The notes under the pieces: model-generated | Told to the model about the DNA's origin: nothing | Seen by the model: the letters and a program-made list of their open reading frames with translations, nothing else | Databases searched by the model: none | Source: CAXNKH01 sp049296795 | GTDB taxonomy: Bacteria > Pseudomonadota > Gammaproteobacteria > Burkholderiales > Burkholderiaceae_C | Length of the DNA: 52,496 nucleotides | Direction: 5' to 3' | Assembly (NCBI GenBank): GCA_049296795.1 | Contig: JBAQTC010000018.1 | Span: 1-52,496, forward strand | Part shown: positions 32,545-41,495 of the stretch, piece after piece | How the letters are laid out: every line of letters begins with the position of its first letter | Numbering within the stretch: position 1 is the first letter of the stretch | Translations under genes and position numbers: made by a program

Positions 32545-33885
32545 ATGAGTAAACAACTCCGCGAGCTTCAAGCCCGCAAAGCAAGCCTGGTCAAGGACGC
32601 ACGCTGCCTGACCGACATCGCTGCCGCTGAGCAGCGCGACATGAACCAAGAAGAGGTCAGTGCTTTTGAGGCCCTTAAAACCAGGATCGAAGCAGCGTCA
32701 GCCGCTATCGATCGAGAAGCAGCCTTGATTTCAGAAGAAGCACAGATGGCCCATACAACGCATTCCGCCCATACCGCTCATCTGCATCATGCTTCAGTGA
32801 TCACGGTGATGGATAACGCCGCCTCGGACCCCAAACATGGCTTTCAAAGTCTGGGGGATTTTTTGCAAAACGTTTGCCATGCGCAAAAACCAGGCAACCC
32901 GATTGACGATCGCTTGTTGATTGGAAGCGGCCGGGGTGCTGCCTCTGTTGCTACGTCCAACTTTGGCAGCGAAGGCTCGGGTCAAGACGGTGGCTTCTTT
33001 GTGCCACCCCAGTTCTCCAAGGAAATCTTCCAGCTGTCTTTAGGCGAAGACTCGCTTCTGCCCCTGACCGACAACGTGGAAATCAGTGGCAACACCATGG
33101 CCTTCCCCAAAGACGAGACAACGCCCTGGGGGACCAATGGCATTCGCGCTTACTGGCAAGGTGAGGCGGTCCCTGCGGTCACCACCAAGCCGGTGTTGGG
33201 TTTGTCGACCTTGCGGCTTAAAAAATTGATGGCCCTGGTACCCACCACCGATGAGTTGTTAGAGGACGCCAATGCCTTGTCAACCTACCTCCCAGAAAAA
33301 ATTGCGCATTCCATTCGCTGGAAGACCAACGAGTCCATCCTCTTTGGCGCTGGCAACGGTGTTCCGGTAGGGGCCCTGGGCTCGGGTGCCACGGTGACCG
33401 TGGCCAAGGAGACAGGTCAGGCGACGCAAACGCTGCTGCCGCAGAACCTGGCCAAGATGATGGCCCGCTTACCCTCAGGGTCCCTTGCCAACGCAGTATG
33501 GATCGTCAACAACGATGTGCTGCCGGCGCTCTTCACGCTGACCCTGGGTAACTACCCGATCTACTTGCCCACCGGACTCAATGTAGGCGGCATCCAGGTC
33601 TCTCCCTATGGCACTTTGCTCGGCCGTCCGGTATTTGTGTCGCAGCACGCCAACACCTTCTCAGCCCAAGGCGACATCTTGCTGGTGGACTTGAAGTACT
33701 ACCAGACCATCACCAAGTCCGGTGGGATGCAGACCGCCACCTCGATGCATCTGTACTTCGATGCGGATATGACCGCGTTTCGAACCACTTTCCGCATGGA
33801 TGGTCAATCGAAGATTTCTACCGCCATCACGCCAGCCAAAGGCAGCACCACCATGTCGCCCTTCATCCAACTCGGCGCGCGCTGA
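32545..33885 (+). CDS. major capsid protein, HK97 family
   Basis: 446 aa from ATG 32545 with TTGGAG upstream. The N-terminal ~105 residues are a charged coiled-coil delta/scaffold domain (MSKQLRELQARKASLVKDAR). The HK97 fold follows from about 145: GGFFVPPQFSKEIFQL, LRLKKLMALVPTTDELLEDA, then ESILFGAGNGVPVGALG and GRPVFVSQHA. The scaffold is probably cut by the S49 protease. A His/Thr-rich linker (AHTTHSAHTAHLHH) near 70-85 is unusual. Confidence 0.95.
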   Translation: MSKQLRELQARKASLVKDARCLTDIAAAEQRDMNQEEVSAFEALKTRIEAASAAIDREAALISEEAQMAHTTHSAHTAHLHHASVITVMDNAASDPKHGFQSLGDFLQNVCHAQKPGNPIDDRLLIGSGRGAASVATSNFGSEGSGQDGGFFVPPQFSKEIFQLSLGEDSLLPLTDNVEISGNTMAFPKDETTPWGTNGIRAYWQGEAVPAVTTKPVLGLSTLRLKKLMALVPTTDELLEDANALSTYLPEKIAHSIRWKTNESILFGAGNGVPVGALGSGATVTVAKETGQATQTLLPQNLAKMMARLPSGSLANAVWIVNNDVLPALFTLTLGNYPIYLPTGLNVGGIQVSPYGTLLGRPVFVSQHANTFSAQGDILLVDLKYYQTITKSGGMQTATSMHLYFDADMTAFRTTFRMDGQSKISTAITPAKGSTTMSPFIQLGAR

Positions 33886-33926
33886 TTCGCCTGAACTTCA
33901 CCCTGAACACCAAGGAGTAAAACACC

Positions 33927-34373
33927 ATGTACCCCAACGCAAAAGGCAGCGAACTGCTCGCCGTTCTCGCCACCCTCGACCCGGCCGCGCAAGCGGTCGG
34001 CACTGCCAGCACCGGCTGGATTTCGGCGGCCAACCACCACGGCCTCTTGGCCGTGATCCAGACCGGCGTGCTCGGCACCGCTGCTACGGTGGAGGCCAAG
34101 CTGCAACAGGCGCTAGATGCCACCGGAACCGGTGCCAAAGACATCGCTGGTCGCGCGATCACCCCGATCGTTAAGGCCACCGGTGACAACAAGCAGGCGC
34201 TGATCAACGTCCGACCTGAAGAGTTGGACACCGTGAATGGCTTCGGTTTCGTTCGCCTGTCGGTGACGGTGGGTGCGGCCGCCAGTCAGACGGCGGCGCA
34301 GGTGCTTGGGGTGAACCCGCGCATCTTGCCGGCGGATGCGGGCAACCAGGCGGCTGTGGTTCAGGTCGTCTGA
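33927..34373 (+). CDS. phage structural protein, probable capsid-associated
   Basis: 148 aa, Ala-rich (AAQAVGTASTGWISAANHHGLLAVIQTGVLG) and beta-rich at the C-terminus (VNGFGFVRLSVTVGAAASQ). It lies directly after the capsid gene with AAGGAG upstream, where decoration or cement proteins often lie. No clear family. Role inferred from position. Confidence 0.75.
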   Translation: MYPNAKGSELLAVLATLDPAAQAVGTASTGWISAANHHGLLAVIQTGVLGTAATVEAKLQQALDATGTGAKDIAGRAITPIVKATGDNKQALINVRPEELDTVNGFGFVRLSVTVGAAASQTAAQVLGVNPRILPADAGNQAAVVQVV

Positions 34374-34387
34374 AGCAGGTCTGATCC

Positions 34388-35011
34388 ATGCCCCTGCAAC
34401 TCGTCACCCCAGCCGCAGAGGAGCCGGTCTCGATTATCGAGGCCAAGCTGCACCTGCGGGTGGACTTTGATGAGGACGACACCTTGATCGCTTCACTCAT
34501 CAGCGCCGCCCGGCAAGCCGCCGAAACCCTCACTGGCAGGCAGTTCACCACGGCCCGCTGGAAATTGGTGCTCGACAGCTTCCCCGGGCGCTCGCTCATG
34601 GGCGTGCCTGGGGGTCAAACGTTCAGCTTGCCAGGCAACGCCGTTTTGCTGTCCAAGTCGCCGGTGCAGTCGGTGGTGGCTATCGATTACCTGGACATGG
34701 CGTCCGTTTTGCAGACCTTGCCTGCATCTGCCTATACGGTGGACACGGCCTGTGAGCCTGCACGCATCACGCCAGTGTTTGGTCAAAGCTGGCCGGTCAC
34801 GTTGCCGCAAATTGGCGCGGTGTCGGTCACCTTTGATGCCGGATACGGTTCGGCCGCCCAGGTGCCCGAGGGTATCAAGAGCTGGATCAAGTTGCGCGTC
34901 GGCAGTCTCTACGCGCACCGGGAAGAGGTGGCTGTGCTCAGTCGCGGTCGCATCGACCCCTTGCCGTTTGTTGACGGATTGCTTGATCCCTACAAGGTGG
35001 TACTCATATGA
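34388..35011 (+). CDS. head-tail connector, gp6/phiE125 gp8-like
   Basis: 207 aa. It begins with the connector signature VSIIEAKLHLRVDFDEDDTLI ASLISAARQAAETLTGRQF, split here at a spacer, followed by SPVQSVVAIDYLD near residue 95. Such adaptors form the ring below the portal. ATG of the next gene overlaps the stop (ATGA). Confidence 0.9.
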   Translation: MPLQLVTPAAEEPVSIIEAKLHLRVDFDEDDTLIASLISAARQAAETLTGRQFTTARWKLVLDSFPGRSLMGVPGGQTFSLPGNAVLLSKSPVQSVVAIDYLDMASVLQTLPASAYTVDTACEPARITPVFGQSWPVTLPQIGAVSVTFDAGYGSAAQVPEGIKSWIKLRVGSLYAHREEVAVLSRGRIDPLPFVDGLLDPYKVVLI

Positions 35012-35364
35012 CCGCAATTGCTTCAGGTGCACTCAATCGCCGCATCAAAATCCAGCGCCCGAGTACTGCCAAGGACAGCTTGGGTGGAACCACCCGCAGT
35101 TGGATCGATGTGGCCACCGTCTGGGCAGCCATCCAGCCCTTGTCAGGTCGTGAGGCCGTGATCGCGAACAGGCTCTCGGCCGAGATCACACACCAGATCA
35201 CGCTGCGCTACCGATCCGAGCTGGCCAACCCGCAGCAGGTGGCGCAGATGCGCGTGCTGTACCGCAGCCGGATCTTCAACATCCACTCGGCGCTCAATGA
35301 CGATGAGCAACGAGTCGCTGTGATCCTGCTCGCTTCAGAAGGACTGGACGATGGCTCGGGTTGA
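35008..35364 (+). CDS. head closure protein (SPP1 gp16 / HK97 gp7-like)
   Basis: 118 aa. ALNRRIKIQRPSTAKDSLGG, then WIDVATVWAAIQPLSGREAV and RVLYRSRIFNIHSALNDDEQ match the phage head-tail joining family. It acts at the head-tail interface. It overlaps both neighbours by 4 to 14 bp. Confidence 0.9.
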   Translation: MTAIASGALNRRIKIQRPSTAKDSLGGTTRSWIDVATVWAAIQPLSGREAVIANRLSAEITHQITLRYRSELANPQQVAQMRVLYRSRIFNIHSALNDDEQRVAVILLASEGLDDGSG

Positions 35365-35839
35365 AACAGTTCAGATCAAGGGCTTAGCTGAACTGGATCG
35401 GGTGCTGCGGGAGCTGCCTGATCGGGTGGCAAGAAACGGCCTGCGGGCTTCGGTCTATGCCGGGGCCAAAGTGGTGCGGGATGAAGCCAAGGCCAGAGCC
35501 CCCAAAGCTGCGAAGTCTCTGGGCGCGAATCAACCGCCACCTGGCACGCTCAAGCGCTCGGTGATCGTCAAGCACATCCGGGAGCTTTCCAGCCTGGGTC
35601 GGCAAACCTTCTTCGTCCTGGTTCGCCACGGCAAGAAGTACAGAAAGCAAGGCAAGCGCGGCACCCTGTCGCAGGATGCTTGGTACTGGCGGTTCCTGGA
35701 ATTCGGCACCCGCAAGATGCCGGCCCGACCCTTTCTGCGGCCCGCCCTGGAAGCCAAACGATTAGATGCCGCACAGGCCATCAAGGAGCGTCTGGCCCAG
35801 CGCATTGAACTGGAAGCAAAAACACTGGCTGGGCGCTAA
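35351..35839 (+). CDS. HK97 gp10-family tail completion protein
   Basis: 162 aa. IKGLAELDRVLRELPDRVAR, then AKVVRDEAKARAPK and YWRFLEFGTRKMPARPFLRPAL are the classic gp10 motifs. It acts in head-tail joining. Basic overall, with a linker rich in Lys/Arg near 75-100. Confidence 0.92.
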   Translation: MARVETVQIKGLAELDRVLRELPDRVARNGLRASVYAGAKVVRDEAKARAPKAAKSLGANQPPPGTLKRSVIVKHIRELSSLGRQTFFVLVRHGKKYRKQGKRGTLSQDAWYWRFLEFGTRKMPARPFLRPALEAKRLDAAQAIKERLAQRIELEAKTLAGR

Positions 35840-35841
35840 CC

Positions 35842-36177
35842 ATGCAAGATTTTTATGATGCCATCCGGCATTTAGCCGGTGGTGAGGTGTACGCGCTGGT
35901 GGCTCCGCAGGACGCACGCTACCCCGCCATCATTTACACGCCAGTCGATCAGGCGCACGTGATGGCGCTCGACGGCCCCAACGCGATGCGGCGCGCACGG
36001 GTTCAGGTCGATGCCTACGCCCGGACTTACCTGGAAGCTTTGTCGCTGCAGGACCAGGTGTTGCAGGCACTGCTGGCTGACACCGACAAGGTGGCCGACG
36101 TTCGCATGTCGCTCACCGAGTTTGAAGAAGAAGCCCGGCTGTACCGGGTATCCGTGGACTACACCTACTTCCGTTAA
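35842..36177 (+). CDS. DUF3168 tail terminator-like protein
   Basis: 111 aa. It starts MQDFYDAIRHLAGGEVYALV and contains ARVQVDAYARTYLEALSLQDQV near residue 55, with RLYRVSVDYTYFR at the end. DUF3168 proteins are tail completion/terminator factors in siphophages. Position between gp10 and the tail tube protein agrees. Confidence 0.9.
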   Translation: MQDFYDAIRHLAGGEVYALVAPQDARYPAIIYTPVDQAHVMALDGPNAMRRARVQVDAYARTYLEALSLQDQVLQALLADTDKVADVRMSLTEFEEEARLYRVSVDYTYFR

Positions 36178-36238
36178 TTCAAGTAGGTGGGGTCCAAATA
36201 AGTTTCACGAACCCCTTTCACTTTGGAGATAAAAAACC

Positions 36239-36649
36239 ATGGCCAGTACTGCCATTGCCGCACAAGGCATCGTCATCGCCCGCTTCGGTGCGAGCACTTT
36301 CGAGACCATCCCCAACGTCGTGTCCTTCCAGGGTCCCGGCGGTCAGGCCTCCGTCATCGATGTCACGAATCTCGCCTCCACCGCTAAAGAAAAGCGCATG
36401 GGTCTGCGCGATGAGGGTCAGTTGTCCCTGACGCTGCACTTCAACCCGGATGACACCGTGCACCAGGGCTTGCGAACTGACCGATCCAACCGCACCCGTC
36501 GCCAGTTCAGAATCACCTTCACCGACGCCACGCCAGTCACCTGGACCTTCTACGGGTTCGTCACGCAGTTCAGCGTGCAAGGGGGTGTGGACGCCGTGGT
36601 CGAGTCCAGCGTCACCATCGAGATCGATGGCGACATCACCGAGGCCTGA
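36239..36649 (+). CDS. major tail tube protein
   Basis: 136 aa with GGAG 11 bp upstream of the ATG. Beta-rich, with VSFQGPGGQASVIDVTNLAST, split here as QGPGG...IDVTNLAS, GQLSLTLHFNPDD, then FRITFTDATPVTWTFYGFV and VESSVTIEIDGDI. It matches phage tail tube proteins in layout and order. It forms the hollow tail tube. Confidence 0.9.
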   Translation: MASTAIAAQGIVIARFGASTFETIPNVVSFQGPGGQASVIDVTNLASTAKEKRMGLRDEGQLSLTLHFNPDDTVHQGLRTDRSNRTRRQFRITFTDATPVTWTFYGFVTQFSVQGGVDAVVESSVTIEIDGDITEA

Positions 36650-36654
36650 GTCAC

Positions 36655-37011
36655 ATGAACATCCTGACCAAAGAATCGATTCTTGCGGCTGACGACTTGC
36701 CGCGTGAACGCGTAACCGTTCCCGAGTGGGGCGGCGACGTGTTCGTGCGCACCATGACCGGGACTGAACGTGATGCGTTCGAAGCGAGTCTGATCGGCAA
36801 AGAAAGTGGCAAGGAAGGCCGTCTCGACAACGTCCGCGCCCGCCTCGTGTCGCTCGCGCTTTGCAGTGAATCCGGTGAGCGACTGTTCGATGATTTTGAG
36901 ATTGCTGCTCTTGGCAAGAAGAGTGCCCGTGCCCTGGACCGTGTGTTCTCGGTTGCTCAGCGTCTCAACGGCATCGGCACCGAGCAGGTCGACGTCGCAA
37001 AAAAAGCTTAA
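36655..37011 (+). CDS. tail assembly chaperone G-like
   Basis: 118 aa. VPEWGGDVFVRTMTGTERDAFE near residue 25 and RLVSLALCSESGERLFDD match siphophage G-type chaperones. The gene ends with GCA AAA AAA GCT TAA, so a fraction of ribosomes can slip to make a longer GT fusion. It assists tape-measure-guided tail assembly and is not part of the virion in lambda. Confidence 0.88.
   Translation: MNILTKESILAADDLPRERVTVPEWGGDVFVRTMTGTERDAFEASLIGKESGKEGRLDNVRARLVSLALCSESGERLFDDFEIAALGKKSARALDRVFSVAQRLNGIGTEQVDVAKKA
36999..37005 (+). promoter_or_regulatory. -1 programmed frameshift site
   Basis: The heptamer A AAA AAA is in the correct X XXY YYZ phase, directly before GCT TAA of the G gene. Slipping back one base opens the frame of the DUF4035 segment (37005-37364) with no stop in between. 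A downstream stimulatory structure was not modelled. Confidence 0.8.
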
Positions 37012-37364
37012 CGGCCCATCCCACCCGGCGCTTTGTGTTCCGCCTGGCGCTGGCGCTGGGCCTGCCGGTGCGCGAACTGCTTGCCCGCATCGGTTCAGAC
37101 GAGCTCACCGAGTGGATGGCCTTCTACCAGTTGGAGCCGTTCGGGGACTTCAGGGCCGATGTGCGCGCGGGAATCGTGGCGTCCACCTTTGCCAACGCCA
37201 ATCGCGCGAGGGATACGAAACCCTTCACGCCAGAGGATTTCATGCCCTTCGTGGACAAGCAGCCAGCGAAGGCCCCATCGCCAATCAAAACACCCCTGAA
37301 CGTTGCCCAATTCAAAGCAATGTTCTCTCACAGGATCAAGAAAATGGCTGAAAAGAATGGCTGA
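37005..37364 (+). CDS. tail assembly T segment (DUF4035), made as GT fusion
   Basis: After frameshifting, the frame reads SLTAHPTRRFVFRLALALGL and then PVRELLARIGSDELTEWMAFYQLEPFG, split here; this is DUF4035, the lambda gpT-like domain. No good independent start exists (a GTG at 37035 lacks a ribosome site), so expression as a -1 fusion with the G protein is likely. It ends 8 bp inside the tape measure gene. Confidence 0.85.
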   Translation, partial: SLTAHPTRRFVFRLALALGLPVRELLARIGSDELTEWMAFYQLEPFGDFRADVRAGIVASTFANANRARDTKPFTPEDFMPFVDKQPAKAPSPIKTPLNVAQFKAMFSHRIKKMAEKNG

Positions 37365-39864
37365 TATAGGTTCGCTCATCGTCAAGCTCTCAGCCGAGAC
37401 CTCGGAGTTCCGATCTGACCTCGGGCGCAGCGCACGGCTGCTGGACAAGCACGCGAGCGAGATGAAAGCGTCGCTGCAGAGCATGGCCAGTGTGGCCAAG
37501 ACCGCGTTTGCGGTGGCGATCGGTGCCACTTCGGTGGTTGCGTTGCGCGATTTCGTCACCAAGACCCTGGAAGCATCGGCTGCGTTGCAAAACCTGTCCG
37601 AGCAGACTGGGGCCAGTGCGGTGGTGCTCTCCGGTTTCGCGCCGGTGGCCACGATTTCTGGCACAGCGATGGAGGCGATCGGCGCCAGTCTGGCCAAATT
37701 CTCCAAGGGTCTGGCCGGGGTCGATGACGAGACCGCCGGTGCGACGAAAGCGCTGCAATTTCTGGGCATCCGCGCCAAGGATGCCGCCGGCAATCTGCGC
37801 GACCCGGCCGAAGTCATGAATGACGTGGCGCTCAAACTCGCCCAGTTCGAGGACGGTGCGGGAAAAACCGCTATCGCCATGGAAATGTTCGGCAAGTCGG
37901 GTGCCTTGATGCTGCCCTTCCTCAAGGACCTGGCGGAGAACCAGGACCTGAACATTCGCCTGACCGCGCAGCAGATCGAGGAAGCCGATCAGGCCTCCAA
38001 GGCCCTGGGCCGCATGAGGGCCGAACACGACTTCGTAGCCCAAACCCTGGTGACGAGTGCGATTCCCGCTATGTCGGTGCTGGCCAAGGAGTTGAAGAAC
38101 ATGGTGTTTGGCACTGACAACGCAGTCGAGGGCATTCAACGGCTGCGCTCGGAGGGCACGCTCACCACCTGGGCCGAGAAAACCGCCTACGCCATTGCGG
38201 TGGTCATTGATGCATTGCGCGGCATCGGACAAACGATTCGATCGGTGATCGGTAGCTTCCAGGCGGTCTGGGCCGACATTGAATTGGCCGGAATCTTCCT
38301 GGCAGGTGGCAGCGGCTTGAACCCCTTCTCCGAAGAGAACCGTGCCAGCTTGAAGGCTGCCCTGGATAAGCGCAACGCCGTCGTTGCGCAGGCCAACCAG
38401 AACTACGTCGACCTGTGGGAGATGCCGCTGCTGGCGGATGCGGTGACTAAGCGTTTCGAGGACATCCGCAAAGGCACGGACGCTGCCAATTCGGTCACCG
38501 GGGCTGGGAAGGCCCGGCCGAAGTTGAACTACAGCACCGCCACCGACAAGGTGACGGGCAACGCCATGGCTGGAATCGACAGCGATCTCAAGCGCCTGCA
38601 AGGTCTGGTCGATGTCGAAAGCGGCATCCTGAAAGACCGCCAGCGGGTGATCGATCTGTACGAGGGTCAGGGCTATCTGAGTTTCAAGCAAGCCAGCGAG
38701 GCTCGGCTGGCCGCACAGGAAGACTTCACCGAACGGCTACGTGCCTTCAATGCCGAAGAAGAAACGATCCTGAATCGAGGCCTGGCCACTGTGGCCAAGA
38801 CCACCCAGGACCGGCTGAAGCTGCAGGACAAGTTGGCCGAGATCACGCTCAAACGCCAGAAACTCGAGCGCGACGCACAGCAGTCGAATCTGGAGCGCGA
38901 GATTCGACTGCCCGGTGAGACCATGCGCGACTTGCAAGAGCAGGCGGCACGGGGCCAGAACGAATTGCGTGCCGTGGAAGAAGCGGTCAAGACGCTGCGC
39001 GAGACCGGCGCGATCAGCGAGATTGATTCGCTGCGTCGTCTGGCCGAAGCCCGGCAGAGCAGCGCCAACCAGCTCGCTACCCTGGCGCAACAAGCCCGCG
39101 AGTTGGCAGATGCTGCACCCGGTAACGAGAAACTGGCCGACGCCCTCAACAAAATCGCAGAGGCCGCACGTCAGGCAGTGGACGGGGCAACGCTACTGAC
39201 TCAGCGGGCCAAGGAACTGTCGGACCCCGAGGCTGGTTTTACCAAAGCCCTGCGCTCGATTGCCGAAGAAGCAGGCCAGGTCGGCAAACAGATCGAGTCA
39301 GCGACGGTCCGGGCCTTCAAGGGCATGGAAGACGCGCTGGTGAATTTCGTGCAGACCGGCAAGCTTGACTTCAAAAGCCTGGCCAACGCCATCATCGCCG
39401 ACCTGATCCGCATTCAGATTCAGCAGAGCATCACCAAGCCGATGGCGCAACTGATGCAGGGTGGCGGATTCATGAACAGCGTCAAATCCCTGTTCGGTTT
39501 CGCCAACGGGGGCGTCATGTCAGCCAACGGTGCTTTGCCCTTGACACCACTGCGCGGCTACGCAAGCGGCGGCATCGCCAGTTCGCCTCAGCTGGCCGTG
39601 TTCGGCGAAGGCTCCCGGCCCGAGGCGTTTGTTCCCTTGCCCGATGGTCGCTCCATTCCGGTGACTTTGAACCAGGGTGTGAATCAAGGTAGCGGGTCGG
39701 TGGTGGTGAACCAACCCATCGTCATCCACGCCAACCACGCCAGTGCGGAGACGGTGGGCCAGATTCGCGCCCTCATGCCTGCCATGCTGGCTGAGAACAA
39801 ACGCGCGATCGAGGCCGTCATTCAGCAGGCGATGCGCCGTCAGGGCGGAAGGCTTAGCGTATGA
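37357..39864 (+). CDS. tail tape measure protein
   Basis: 835 aa from ATG 37357 (MADIGSLIVKLSAETSEFRS). Long coiled-coil and helical segments dominate (e.g. 480-640). The lambda-type C-terminal part includes AFKGMEDALVNFVQTGKLDF, then KSLANAIIADLIRIQI and FANGGVMSANGA..YASGGIA near 735-760. It sets tail length and supports DNA ejection. An early hydrophobic patch (MASVAKTAFAVAIGATSVVA) may insert into membrane. Confidence 0.93.
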   Translation: MADIGSLIVKLSAETSEFRSDLGRSARLLDKHASEMKASLQSMASVAKTAFAVAIGATSVVALRDFVTKTLEASAALQNLSEQTGASAVVLSGFAPVATISGTAMEAIGASLAKFSKGLAGVDDETAGATKALQFLGIRAKDAAGNLRDPAEVMNDVALKLAQFEDGAGKTAIAMEMFGKSGALMLPFLKDLAENQDLNIRLTAQQIEEADQASKALGRMRAEHDFVAQTLVTSAIPAMSVLAKELKNMVFGTDNAVEGIQRLRSEGTLTTWAEKTAYAIAVVIDALRGIGQTIRSVIGSFQAVWADIELAGIFLAGGSGLNPFSEENRASLKAALDKRNAVVAQANQNYVDLWEMPLLADAVTKRFEDIRKGTDAANSVTGAGKARPKLNYSTATDKVTGNAMAGIDSDLKRLQGLVDVESGILKDRQRVIDLYEGQGYLSFKQASEARLAAQEDFTERLRAFNAEEETILNRGLATVAKTTQDRLKLQDKLAEITLKRQKLERDAQQSNLEREIRLPGETMRDLQEQAARGQNELRAVEEAVKTLRETGAISEIDSLRRLAEARQSSANQLATLAQQARELADAAPGNEKLADALNKIAEAARQAVDGATLLTQRAKELSDPEAGFTKALRSIAEEAGQVGKQIESATVRAFKGMEDALVNFVQTGKLDFKSLANAIIADLIRIQIQQSITKPMAQLMQGGGFMNSVKSLFGFANGGVMSANGALPLTPLRGYASGGIASSPQLAVFGEGSRPEAFVPLPDGRSIPVTLNQGVNQGSGSVVVNQPIVIHANHASAETVGQIRALMPAMLAENKRAIEAVIQQAMRRQGGRLSV

Positions 39865-40460
39865 GTGGTTCACTACCCATCAGCCCTGCACCCTCAAGTG
39901 CCACGCTGCGTTCGCTTCAACCCACCCGGGTCTCGGTGGCGCACAGCTTGAAGCGCCAAGCCCGCACCCGTGGCGCACAGCGCTGGGGCATGCGACTGAC
40001 TTGGGATGCGCTCACACGCGATCAGTTCGCACCACTGCAGGCTTTCTTACTCGCCCAGCGTGGTCAGGCCGATAGTTTTACCCTGACCCTGAGCGGCCAC
40101 AACACGCCACGCGGTAGCTGGGCCGGCACGCCCCAGGTCAGTGGTGCCGATCAGGCCGGGCGCAGCATCAATATCGGGGGACTGGTTGCCAACCAGGCCA
40201 GTGCGGCCAAAGCCGGTGACCTGCTCAAGTTCAGTGGTCACAGCAAGGTCTATCTGGTCACGCAGGATGCCAGCAGCAACAGCGCCGGAATGGCGACCTT
40301 GACGATTGAGCCGACGCTGATCGCGCCTATTGCCAACAGTGAGGCCCTCACGGTGTTCGCCGTGCCCTTCACCGTGGCGCTGGTCAGCGACAGCTTGGAC
40401 GCCAACTTGATGCCAGGTGGTTTTTACAGCCTGGACATTGACGTGGCGGAGGCTTGGTAA
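39861..40460 (+). CDS. distal tail/hub protein
   Basis: 199 aa. ATG overlaps the tape measure stop. RWGMRLTWDALTRDQFAPLQAFLLAQRGQADSF, given here as two segments (RWGMRLTWDALTRDQ and FLLAQRGQADSFTL), is a layout of tail-tip hub proteins that follow the tape measure in lambda-like phages. The middle is beta-rich. It is likely the ring between tail tube and tip. Confidence 0.72.
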   Translation: MSGSLPISPAPSSATLRSLQPTRVSVAHSLKRQARTRGAQRWGMRLTWDALTRDQFAPLQAFLLAQRGQADSFTLTLSGHNTPRGSWAGTPQVSGADQAGRSINIGGLVANQASAAKAGDLLKFSGHSKVYLVTQDASSNSAGMATLTIEPTLIAPIANSEALTVFAVPFTVALVSDSLDANLMPGGFYSLDIDVAEAW

Positions 40461-40476
40461 TGAAAGTAGCTTCTTA

Positions 40477-41037
40477 ATGGACCGTGGTGCCTCGCCAGCT
40501 TTCATCACCGAGTTGCTCAAGAGCACCAATTCGCCTTGTTTTTTAGTGGAAATGCACTTTGACGACGGCGTGGTGCGCCTGACCGATGCCTGGCGCAACG
40601 TGGTCTGGGCTGGCAACACCTTCACCGCCAACGGGCACTTCCTGGACTTCAGCGGCTTGAGTGAGACCGCCGATCTGCAAATCCCCAGCGTGACGCTGTC
40701 AGCCAGCGCGATCGATCAGGCTTGGGTGGCCGTGGCTCTGACCAAGCCCTACCTGGACCGCCGTCTGGTGATCTACAAGGCCTTGCTTGACTACCGCCAG
40801 TGCGTCATCAGCGGCGTGCTGGTGATCTTTGATGGACGCATGGACGCCATGGCGATCACGGACGCACCCGGTGACAAATGCACGGTGGCCATCACGGCTT
40901 CAAGCCAATGGGTTGATTTCGACCGACGGCCCGGGCGGCACACCAACAGTGCCGAGCAGCAGGTGTTTTTTACCGGCGACCGGTTCTTCGAGGCCTGTGG
41001 TGCGCTCAACAAAGACATTCGGTGGGGTTCGCAATGA
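40477..41037 (+). CDS. tail hub / baseplate protein
   Basis: 186 aa from ATG 40477. CFLVEMHFDDGVVRLTDAWR is followed by WAGNTFTANGHFLDFSGLSE, ISGVLVIFDGRMDAMAI and DRFFEACGALNKDIRWG, a pattern seen in tip proteins between tape measure and J, related to DUF2163/gp18-like hub families. No strong ribosome site precedes the ATG. The next gene's ATG overlaps the stop. Confidence 0.75.
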   Translation: MDRGASPAFITELLKSTNSPCFLVEMHFDDGVVRLTDAWRNVVWAGNTFTANGHFLDFSGLSETADLQIPSVTLSASAIDQAWVAVALTKPYLDRRLVIYKALLDYRQCVISGVLVIFDGRMDAMAITDAPGDKCTVAITASSQWVDFDRRPGRHTNSAEQQVFFTGDRFFEACGALNKDIRWGSQ

Positions 41038-41495
41038 CAGAGGTCACCGAGATTGTGGTGATGCCCGAGCTCAAATCTGAGCTCATTTCAGCTGTCACGC
41101 TGCAAGCCATCCATGCCCTGGAGGACGCCATTGTGCGATCGGGTCGGGGTATCGAGCTACCCGTCACCCATTACTTCACGCCAGGCATTTACGCCCGCGA
41201 GATCCGCATTCCAGCGGGAACGGTGCTCACTGGCAAAACCCATTTGCAGACCCAACTCAACATTCTGAGTCAGGGTGAGATATCGGTGTGGATCGACGGC
41301 CAGATTCGCCGCATCTGTGCGCCGGCAACGATTGTTTCCCCCGCCGGGATCAAACGCGTGGCTTTTGCGCACACCGACTGCGTCTGGACCACGCTGCACG
41401 GAACTCACTTGACCGACCTGGCGCAGATCGAGGCCGAGTTTGTCGCGCCTGAGGTTCGCAAAATTGAGCGAACTGTTAACAAGGAAGTGGGCTAA
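41034..41495 (+). CDS. cupin-like tail tip protein
   Basis: 153 aa from ATG 41034. Beta-rich with a cupin-like run: IRIPAGTVLTGKTHLQTQLN, then ILSQGEISVWIDGQIRRICA and AGIKRVAFAHTDCVWTTLHG. Proteins of this layout lie before the J-like tip gene in several phages. It has no obvious metal triad, so it is probably structural. ATG of the J gene overlaps its stop. Confidence 0.7.
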   Translation: MTEVTEIVVMPELKSELISAVTLQAIHALEDAIVRSGRGIELPVTHYFTPGIYAREIRIPAGTVLTGKTHLQTQLNILSQGEISVWIDGQIRRICAPATIVSPAGIKRVAFAHTDCVWTTLHGTHLTDLAQIEAEFVAPEVRKIERTVNKEVG

